A DNA stretch of 64,000 nt from Bradyrhizobium viridifuturi (GTDB lineage Bacteria; Pseudomonadota; Alphaproteobacteria; Rhizobiales; Xanthobacteraceae), in the NCBI RefSeq assembly GCF_001238275.1, contig NZ_LGTB01000005.1:144047-208046 (forward strand). Direction: 5' to 3'. A model generated the notes under the pieces. That model saw nothing but the letters and a program-made list of their open reading frames with translations. It did not search any database and was not told the DNA's origin. Both the position numbers and the translations under genes were made by a program. The first letter of the stretch is position 1. Each line of letters starts with the position of its first letter. Below, in pieces: positions 56,165 through 64,000 of the stretch.

Positions 56165-59100
56165 TCAGAACTTCACATTGAAGGTGGCATTCAGTCCGTT
56201 CTGGGTAATGCCTGAACCGAACTGACCCTGGTAGCGATGCCAAGTGTGCTGTTGCTCGAAAGCTGGAAGTCCAAACCGGATTCGACGAGTGCCACGTCCT
56301 TTCCAATGGATAGGCCTGAAGCTGCAAAAGGGCTGGATCCAGCAGCAAAGCTAGCTGTCGACAGCGGAATAAGGTCGCCAATGGCATGACGCCAGCCAAT
56401 ATCGGCTCGCGCAGTCGTGGCGATCTCGCCAACTCGAAAGCGCGTGGTCGCGTAGGCGCCGAGAGTGGAGAGCGTCGTATCCATCGTGTTAGCGTGAACA
56501 CTAAGCGCCGCCCCGTTGAATCCCCTTTCGAAAATTCCATCGGTCGCGACTCGAAGATGGGCGAGATTGGCATAGGGCTCGATGACGGAAGACTTGCCAA
56601 GATGGATTTTGTAACCCAGTTCTCCAAAGATCTGGAAAGTGCCGGCATCGTAATCCGAGATCAAGTTGTCGTTGAAGCCTGGGAACCGAACGTTGCGGCT
56701 CATCTCGAGATCGTGCCACGTATAGGCAAGGCCTGAGCGGAAAGCGATGGCTCCTTCCGGCACGGTCCACTCGGTGCCGGCATAGGTCCCGAACGTGTAA
56801 TTGTTGCTGCGGCCTGACGAGGAAGCAGCGCCAACCTTGAAAGTGGAACGGCTATAGCCCGCAAGGACACCGACGCGCCAATCATCAAATATCGGCGTGT
56901 CGATCCCGGTCATGAGGCCGCTAATGGTGGATCTGGTGCTCGCCCCATTGCTGTCGCCCGATTGGGTGGTCCATCCGCCAAAGGCAGAAGCCCACGCTGC
57001 ATACCCCTGCAGGTCATAGGAGGGCGGGCCAGAAGAAGCCGGGCCGACCAGGCCGGTTGCAGAGGCAGAATCGCGCGACCTCCTCTGCTCAGGACCATAA
57101 CCCATCACCGCCATCGCCGAGGTTGGCGCGCCGCCAAACGCCTGTTCGAGACGGTTGTAGACTGCCGAACGCGCGTAGAAACTGTCGTTGACACGTCTGC
57201 CCTGCTCCGACGCATAGATGGACGGCGAAAGCTGACGCAGCCCAGATGTCACTGCCGCGCCGTCCGGCGCGGAAAAGTCGAGCGCCGCGACGAGTGGGTG
57301 CAGCCCTGTAGTCGCGTTGTCAGCTACTCGATCGAGCGCCGCGCCAACCTGGCGGCTGTTGGCGTCGGCCCCATAACGCGAATAGGCATCGGATGGGCGG
57401 GAGAGTGTCAAGGCGTAGGTGTTATCACCTTGAGCCGTGGCACTCGCCAGCAAGGTGGGTGATTGCAGGGCTGTCGTCACGTTCGCGAACGAGCCTGTGA
57501 GATTTGTTGCATTCAGCCACTGATCGGAGGAGACGTTAAAGCCGTTACCATACCAGCCACGCTGCGGGGTGATCGTCAGCGTACCATCGAGCGTCGCATT
57601 GCCATTCACCACAAGATGGCTGAACGCGCCAGCATCGTTTACGGCGACCTGCAAGCGACCGGTCGAGGTTTGCAGATAGTCGCCATACACCTTGATGCTG
57701 TTGTCAAGGCCGCCGATGAAGGGCGCGACACCACCGCTGTTGGTGAAGCGACCACCAGCATTGAGCCGATAACTGCCGTTACCGGACAGGGTTGCAGCTT
57801 GCGCGACACTTGCGTCATACACCTCGTGATTGCCAGTTAACGTCGTGGCACCACCTCCGAACTGCAGCGAAAGATTGTTACGTCCGACGATATTACCGTC
57901 GTAGCGGGTTGCAAAATTTGCGTCGGGCTCCTGCGTTGAGTGACCGTTCGCATCAGGCTTCAACCCGAACGTCAATTTGGTCAAACGCGGAGCACCATTC
58001 TCGTCAACCTGGTTGTAGTCAGACAGGATGTGCCCCGACAGCATTGCGCCACGCATCACATTGATCTCGCCGACGTAACCACTGTTCGACATGTACATCG
58101 CTGCATGATTGCCAGCCAGGCGCCCGGTCAGATCGAACTTGCTGACGAGCGGACCGTCGATTTCACTCAGCATCGGGGCCGGTTTGGTGCCAATCGTGCG
58201 AACATACGAACCACGATATTCATCGTCATTGCCCATCGTATTGTTACCAAAATCGAACCTTGTCGCGATGCCATGCTCTCCGAGAGCTTGTACGTCCCCG
58301 CGCTGAGTCAGCGTGTGATCCTTGCCATAGGCGAACATGACGCCGTGCCCATAGGCGCCGTCGGCGTAAACGCGGGTCCCAGGCGGAATTATGATCTGAT
58401 TGTTTTCGCCGTCGACGCGGATGCCGGCGCCACCTGCTCCTTTCGAAAGCAGGTCGGCGCGCTGGACCACAGCGTTGCCGCTGCCATAGACGTGCAATCC
58501 CAGTCCGCGCGAAGCCATATTGTACGTATTTGGCAGATAGGCGGTACCGTCAGCATTCCGAGCGAAGAAGGGATTGTCGTTGACCAGATACTGGCCGTTT
58601 CCGTAGATGGAGTACCCGAACAGATTGCGCCGATCGATACTGTAACCTATATCTTGAAATGCGGCGATCTCCGCTTCCATTAGGGCGGTGTAGTTCCGGT
58701 ATTGCTGATGGCTCATCAAACTGTTCTTCAGTTCGCTATGCGAGACAAAGGGGACATCCAGCCGGCCGTCCTCAGTCATCACTCGAACCGGAATACCTGG
58801 CATGGCACCGGCCAGCACTTCACCCACATGCTTCCCGGCAAAATAGCCCCGATCGTGGCGCAGGTCGAAAACGTCCTCAGCTGGCGGGTTCACGCACAGC
58901 GAGCAATAGATCGTCTGTCCAGGCTTGGCTTGTTTGCCGTTGTCGTCGTGCAAATGCTCCGTCCAGGCGTTTAACTTTTCAGGGAAATGCGCTGATAGCG
59001 GCCCGTCGGGATATCCGTCATGGCTGATAGTGCTCAGCATACCGAGCCCATGGCCGAACTCGTGGATCACAACGGGTGTACGACCAATCTCTGGAGTCCT

Positions 59101-59556
59101 TGGCAATTGCGAAGGAATGTATGCTTCGGACGAAAACCCCATCTGGCCGATTGTAACCACGCCGTGTGCGCCGTATTGCAGCTCGCCCGGCTCCTGCCCC
59201 GTGAGTGCCGCCTGAACCTTGGTGACGCCACTAGGAGACGTATCACTATAGGCAGATGCGTTGCGCTTGCTATTCCCACCGATGTTGACAATGGCCGGCA
59301 ATTGCCCCGGAATAACCTTGATGATTTCCGCCCAATACCGAATCGCCGCCAGTGAATGATCTATTTCTGATTGTGGCAAGCTCCGCGTTGAACGCGTATC
59401 ACCTTGCGCGTAAGCGCCATCGCCGGGACCAAATATCCGCGCCCGCATGAAGGGCATTCCATTCGGGTCCATGACGTCGTAGGTTTCAACCGCTCTACTG
59501 GGCGAATCCAGCAAGGCACTAGCCGCAAGCACGATAGTCGTAATTGTCTTCTTCAT
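56165..59556 (-). pseudogene. Autotransporter with zinc metalloprotease passenger, last strand frameshifted
   Basis: About 1130 residues. A signal peptide (MKKTITTIVLAASALLDSPS, then RAVE) is followed by a passenger with the zinc site VVIHEFGHGLGML (HEFGH near residues 165-169) and a downstream region DVFDLRHDRGYF. A pectin-lyase-like beta-helix middle follows (GSGNAVVQRADLLSKGAG, NATLDGTLTITPQRG), then an autotransporter beta-barrel from about residue 860 (AAWASAFGGWTTQSGD, WRVGVLAGYSRSTFKVGA). At LGIA near 56232 the frame slips; the alternative frame reads RYQGQFGSGITQNGLNATFN then VKF stop at 56165, the expected final strand ending in Phe. Without this strand barrel assembly would fail. 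The protease may act on plant or bacterial surface proteins. Confidence 0.88.
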
Positions 59557-62143
59557 ACTACAGATTCTGTTTGAGGTCTTGATTGCTGGCGTGCTTCGTC
59601 ATCCAACTTGGCGCGCGCGTTCACGCAGATGCGCCAGCGAAGCGCAGCCGTCATTGATCGGACATCGGCCTCGCGCCTTCTTAGCCCGAGTCTGACGGTA
59701 GAACTTCAATTCGAAAGAAAGGCTAGTTCTCTGGAGGGAGGTCCGCCTTGATGAAGTCAAGTCAACTCACAAGCACGTCCCTCATTGCTGGTGACTTTGA
59801 TTTCAACTTCCTCAAGCTCAAGCTCCGGCACCTCACGCTTGCCATTTGCGATCCGCCGAGCCGCGGTAGCCTGAGCGAAGATGACCGCCCGATGCTTCGC
59901 GGCCGTGGCCGATGTCGAGCGTTTTCATGGGCCCCGTTAACAATGCGAGCTCCTATTGTCTTTTGATCGCAGACAGATCCCGCATTCTGCCGCGCCAATC
60001 CCGACAAAGCAGGCGACTGCACGCAACTAACAAGCAGCGGAGCAAAAGTCGGGCCAAATCGCCTGATGCCTTCGCCGTGCGCAAACAGATGAACGCAGCA
60101 ACGCCATGCGGAGGCCCTTCTGCGTGAAAACGCGCGATGCCTGTTCGTCGCCCGCCAATGTTGTCGCAAACTCGCCATTGCACAGGAGCAAAACGACTGC
60201 CCCGCCCGACAATTGCAAGCGCGCCCCGTTCATCCTTGCTGGCGATCGCCGTGATCGGTTCAAGGTTTGAATGGGGCGCAAGAGGCAGGCGTTTTTGTTG
60301 CACTCATCGTCGTGAACTTCGCCCTGGCATGCGTGAGGCAGATGTAGAGCACCGGGACGTAAGCCCGGCCACCTCAAGCTAGACGACGCGTAGGGCAACT
60401 GAAATGCAGCGTGCGCGACCTGACTGGTCGAAATGCTCGGCCGGCGATTGAACTCCAGCCGGCATGCTTATCATCTGCGCGACCGCTTGCTCGCCGACCT
60501 GGGGCGTCTGCCAGACCTGCGCCAGATCGTGCCATACGCAATCTGGGTCGAACGCGCCCAAAAATATCGCTCGCCCAGGATCGTACAGGAGCGGGATAGT
60601 CCATTGTGACTCGCATGACATGTCCCCGCCCCAGTCTCCACTCTGAACTCAACAGTCTGTGACTTTGACGACCTCTCTACGTCTCCCAGAGCATCTGTGG
60701 GGCTACATCTTCCCAAAAAGCCGGCCGCGGACGCTTGCCATTAGAACAATTCCTGTTGATCCTCCGACGCACGGACGCGTCACGCTGGGGCGAAGCTCTC
60801 GTTCAGCCGAGCCGCTCTTTTGGGCCTACATGCGAGCCGGCGCCTTCCACGATGCGCACTGCGTCTCATGGCTTGGAAACATCCCGCCAGTAGGATGCTT
60901 TGAAGGCGGCTTGCAGCGTATCCGCCGACATTGGCGCGATCCAGGGCAATCGCCCGAACCACCGCACCTGACCGATATCGCAAAATTGCTCTAACAACAT
61001 CCGAACTGGTTTCGACAACAAAAGCCATAGAATGTCGATCTGGTGTCGTCGCAGCGCGTCTATGGACAGCAGTGAACGATTGATCGCTCCCAAGTTATGC
61101 TCGCCCAGAGCACGACAGGAGGTTACCATCTCTCCAAGACATCAATGTAAAGCGAACCGCAATTGAGCGGCTCCATGAGCCCGCCGGTCCCCGCGATCAC
61201 TGGCGGCTGCCCTCCTGGGTCTCACACATTCTATATGCTGATGACGAAATCAAGACGGCCGACGGCGCTCACATGCGCGTGAGCGAGCCTTCGATCTCGC
61301 CTGCCTCGATAGCCGGGCATCTCGCTCGAAGAAGCCCTTGCCGAGATGCGCGTCGTACTGGACTCGGTTCAGTGCTGCTGTTCCCAACGCGACCGGCGCT
61401 TCCAATAGAACAAAGCCGTCCGCCATTGTCTTGCACGAGCATGGCAGAGTCCTTTGGCAACTCCATTACTGTTGTCGCCGTGACAGCAGACAATGTCTCG
61501 GCGGACGGGCCAGAGCAGCGAATCTGGATCGCATTCGCCAAACCGAGCCAGGCCTCGACATTAGTGCTCACCGCAGTCCCCGAACGCTGAACAGCGGAGG
61601 TTGTGGACATGGAATTGATGGACAAACAGCGATGCACGTTCGAGGAAACTAACGTCAAGCTCGGCGATGTTTACAGATTGAGGAAGTATAGCCTGCTGCA
61701 TCGCAGCTACCTATTCGACGCTTACGTCGTTTGCTCTCAGCCTGTTCGCGGCCTTAGGCTGGTCTGCGATGTGATCGGAGATGTCGCCTTCAGCTTGCAA
61801 GTCGGCCTGGATGTTCGGAAACCGAGCCCGTAATAGCGAGACTCAGCCCGTTCGTTGAATATCTCAAGTGCGGCCCGAATCGAGCTCCTCTGGAGCGATC
61901 GGGCCATCATAGCGGGAACTCCCTGAAGCGCGCGGGGCTGGCGTTGCTGGTAACCATGATCATCATCGGCGCCCCGATCATCGCGTTCCGGCAATTCTGG
62001 CGCCGGCGCCGCCGACGGCGATCATCGGCGCGATGATCGCGCTGTCGACATTGATACCCACGCCGACGATCCTCATCCTGCCGGTACCGGTGTTGGTCCG
62101 CCAGCGCTGGCCGGCTCGCACGCGACCCCTTAGGCTGAAAGTG
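59557..62143. other. Long degenerate region between autotransporter and hipA
   Basis: About 2.6 kb with only broken frames. From roughly 61120 the plus frame gives VKRTAIERLHEPAGPRDHWR, LPSWVSHILYADDEIKTADG and, after a stop, WIAFAKPSQASTLVLTAVPE with AEVVDMELMDKQR, which look like pieces of one decayed gene of unknown family ending near 61833. A 10-base-arm palindrome GCGATCATCG-GCG-CGATGATCGC lies at 62018-62040. No intact gene, IS end or RNA gene was recognised. Confidence 0.45.
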
Positions 62144-63451
62144 TCAACGGTCGTTTATAAGACCGATGCGGCGAATAGCGGCGACTCTTATCGAGTCTGC
62201 CAATTTTTTGGGAAAGCCCTTCGGAAGGCCCTTTACCACTCTCGCAAAGGCGGCCTCGAAGTTTTCGACGAGATCCTCAAAGATTGCGTGGACTACGGCC
62301 GGCCCAACACCGGAGATTTCGGCGGTCTGTAGGAAATGACGCGGCAAAATATCAGTCATTCCATAGTGGCGATTTTTGCCGACCGACATTGCAAGTTTAA
62401 AAGCTTTGCGCTGAATTTGTCCGGTGTCGAGGCTTGGTTGCGCGCTCAAGACGTCATAAAGCGGCGTGAGTCGGAAGCGCCCACCGGGGCTCAGGAATAG
62501 GCTAAAATTCTTGGCGTGTCCGTCGGTTGCGCCGATGAGCCAGAACACGATGCTGGCCCGCAAAAATGTCGCGATGTCTTCGGTCGGTTCATCGCTACCC
62601 TTGAGCAGTTGCAGGATGTCTTTCACGCCGGGGCCACCATCCGATTGATATTTCTGGGTGGTGGGTACGGATAGAGCCTGGCAGCAATCTTCCTGAGGAA
62701 GGCGCAGCAACCTTTTATCATTGGTCCAGCGCCTATCGAAGCGTTCGACAATCAACGTGCGGCGACCACCGAAATCGGCGATCTCGACGTTCGCCGTTGG
62801 CACGCCAAGTGCGGCCAGCAGCTTAAGGCAGAAATATTCGTTCTCGACGCTGTTCGAGAGATTGATCCCGTTCGGCAAACGACCGATTTGCGGTTTGAGA
62901 ATGTGCGTCGTCGCTGTGGTACCAGTCGGCTTGTACCATTTGCCATCTCGCCGCAGCAGGGCGGTCTTCTCCTGGGCACCAGCGATGGAAATCCGGAAAT
63001 CGTCGTCTTCCCCCATCCCAAGTGGAGCGCTCGCAAGGTTCTTGATGATGGCGGCGACATCGCGGTCGGTGACAGCCTTCCCGCCGATCGTACCGGCAGG
63101 TGCAGGATCGACACGCTGTGGAAGAAATTGGAGTGCACCAACGCAATCATGCCCGAGTGCAGAGAGCATGCTGTAGGCGTCAGTACCTTTTGCCCCCACC
63201 CGCTCCGCGACTCGTTTGCGTATCTGTTCGCTATCGGGCAACAGGTTGTCAAAAGCGGCGATTACAGGTGCGCCGATATAGCGGTCTTCGCGCAAGGGCA
63301 GCGATAGCGAGATTGGGAAGGTCGATTCCCAGGAGAGCCATTGCGGCGTGTAACGAAAATCGATCGCACCGCTGGACTCGCGCCGGAGCATGCCTGCCAG
63401 GCGCGCGTTGACGAACACATTCAGGGGCGCGTTTGCTGGAGGCCGGCCCAT
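62144..63451 (-). CDS. hipA: HipA-family serine/threonine kinase toxin
   Basis: 435 residues. HipA blocks are complete: PLREDRYIGAPVIAAFDNLL then PDSEQIRKRVAERVG (N-terminal subdomain), ISIAGAQEKTALLRRDGKWY, THILKPQI, NEYFCLKLLAALGVP, TLIVERFDRRW, VFWLIGATDGHAKNFSLFLS (catalytic D...N) and TPLYDVLSAQ (Mg-binding Asp). HipA phosphorylates glutamyl-tRNA synthetase or related targets and causes growth arrest or tolerance. Its ATG overlaps the hipB stop as ATGA, so translation is coupled. Confidence 0.95.
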   Translation of the reverse strand: MGRPPANAPLNVFVNARLAGMLRRESSGAIDFRYTPQWLSWESTFPISLSLPLREDRYIGAPVIAAFDNLLPDSEQIRKRVAERVGAKGTDAYSMLSALGHDCVGALQFLPQRVDPAPAGTIGGKAVTDRDVAAIIKNLASAPLGMGEDDDFRISIAGAQEKTALLRRDGKWYKPTGTTATTHILKPQIGRLPNGINLSNSVENEYFCLKLLAALGVPTANVEIADFGGRRTLIVERFDRRWTNDKRLLRLPQEDCCQALSVPTTQKYQSDGGPGVKDILQLLKGSDEPTEDIATFLRASIVFWLIGATDGHAKNFSLFLSPGGRFRLTPLYDVLSAQPSLDTGQIQRKAFKLAMSVGKNRHYGMTDILPRHFLQTAEISGVGPAVVHAIFEDLVENFEAAFARVVKGLPKGFPKKLADSIRVAAIRRIGLINDR

Positions 63452-63704
63452 CAGAAAATGTCCTCGATGTCAGTCGAGGTGGCCTTGCTGCGGGTACGGA
63501 CCACCAGTTCAAGATTGAGCGCGGCCAGCGCCTCCATGAGGGTGTGGAGCTGAATGGCAGGCTCGCCCGCTTCCAATCGGGATACGGTGCCCTGACGCAG
63601 ATGGATCTGCTTTCCTAAGCCTGACTGGGTAAGTCCGGCCTGTCGCGGGCCCGCCGTAGAATGGCGCCGAGTTGCTTTTCCGTACGAGCAATATGCTGCG
63701 TCAT
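63451..63704 (-). pseudogene. hipB: HipB-family antitoxin, frameshifted near its start
   Basis: ATG 63704 begins MTQHIARTEKQLGAILRRAR then D; a shift near 63642 is needed to reach RQAGLTQSGLGKQIHLRQGT, VSRLEAGEPAIQLHTLMEAL and NLELVVRTRSKATSTDIEDI, the normal Cro/HTH_3 antitoxin. In the single uninterrupted frame the first residues would instead come from translating the operators upstream, which is implausible. HipB binds HipA and represses the operon through four dyads at 63723-63821. With a broken hipB and intact hipA, the toxin would be uncontrolled, so the indel may be an error. Confidence 0.85.
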
Positions 63705-63722
63705 GTGAATCTCCGCGTTCGA

Positions 63723-63821
63723 TATACGCGAATCCGTATATATTATAAATATACGCAAATCCGTATATCGTGTCAATATACGCATATGCGTATATAAGAC
63801 GAATATACGCGATCACGTATC
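63723..63821. promoter_or_regulatory. Four HipB-type operator dyads, 27-base period
   Basis: Dyads TATACG-N6-CGTATA start at 63723, 63750, 63777 and 63804, exactly 27 bases apart. The first three have complete 6-base arms; the fourth ends CGTATC. They lie just upstream of the hipB start and cover its promoter. E. coli HipB uses four operators with a comparable short dyad, so this is the expected autoregulatory region, here with a different half-site sequence. Confidence 0.85.
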
Positions 63822-64000
63822 GGCTATTCTCGATCGCGGGCGGTGCGGGGTGGTCCTTGGCAAGTCAGTGCAACATTCCAAAATGTCATCGATCGCCGCC
63901 ATCAATGCTGCCGTACTCGAGGCGTGCTTAATCCGTCGTGCCAGATGGTCGCAAAGAAGCATCCGCTGTTGGGATGGAAAAATGCGGCTTGCTCGTGCGC
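63822..64000. other. Window end
   Basis: No gene is recognised in the last 180 bases. Confidence 0.4.

Noticed and set aside
62018..62040. Perfect 10-base-arm palindrome GCGATCATCG-GCG-CGATGATCGC
   Set aside because: It is in decayed DNA with several similar GATCATCG strings nearby; no gene or T-run gives it a role.

Overview
The window reads as part of a symbiosis island of a soybean-type rhizobium, most likely Bradyrhizobium or a close relative. The base composition is high GC. There are several copies of the tts box (the TtsI-bound promoter element, consensus near GTCAGCTTCTCGAAAGCTAA), each followed by type III effector-like genes. NEL/LRR ubiquitin-ligase effectors of the NopM kind, an SKWP-repeat effector, plant-wall pectinases and a heavy load of broken IS elements fit the same setting. 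The species is inferred from gene content only.

Layout. 1-4 kb: the end of an OprB-type porin, then two divergent LRR effectors, one truncated (580-1467, minus) and one intact (2063-3883). 4-6.5 kb: a pectinesterase and a polygalacturonase on the minus strand. 6.8-16.5 kb: a MATE transporter and three paralogous tts-driven effector loci (6853-7627 broken, 11352-13529 intact, 15752-16428 broken), plus remains of a C48 SUMO-protease effector and a shikimate kinase-like gene. 16.8-22 kb: a broken acetyltransferase, a phosphopantetheinyl transferase and an acyltransferase, with long stretches of decayed DNA. 22-24.6 kb: a second intact NEL/LRR effector. 24.8-30.2 kb: nested IS debris (integrase fragment, IS66, IS701, IS110) and a PIN-type toxin-antitoxin pair. 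31-33.2 kb: a 13-repeat SKWP effector with one frameshift. 34-39.6 kb: cytochrome c, ParDE, a cold-shock protein and a second acyltransferase.

40.4-48.5 kb: an unusual group. It has a 22-residue peptide ORF, a terminator-like hairpin, a 746-residue TPR protein with a ruined ATPase P-loop, an MFS exporter and a DUF3088 protein. A convergent LysR regulator and a secreted prolyl oligopeptidase follow. This is the best candidate here for an undescribed system, possibly making and exporting a modified peptide, but that function is inference. 49-50.7 kb: a trehalose-6-phosphate synthase gene behind a good tts box, which suggests a secreted effector; it now carries two frameshifts. 51-55.3 kb: a DUF2285 fragment, a broken type III polyketide synthase, an IHF fragment and a SET-domain gene. 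56-59.6 kb: an autotransporter metalloprotease whose last beta strand is frameshifted. 62-63.8 kb: a hipBA module with four evenly spaced operator dyads.

Many otherwise good genes carry single-base frameshifts. Either the island is decaying or the assembly has residual indel errors; raw reads would separate the two.
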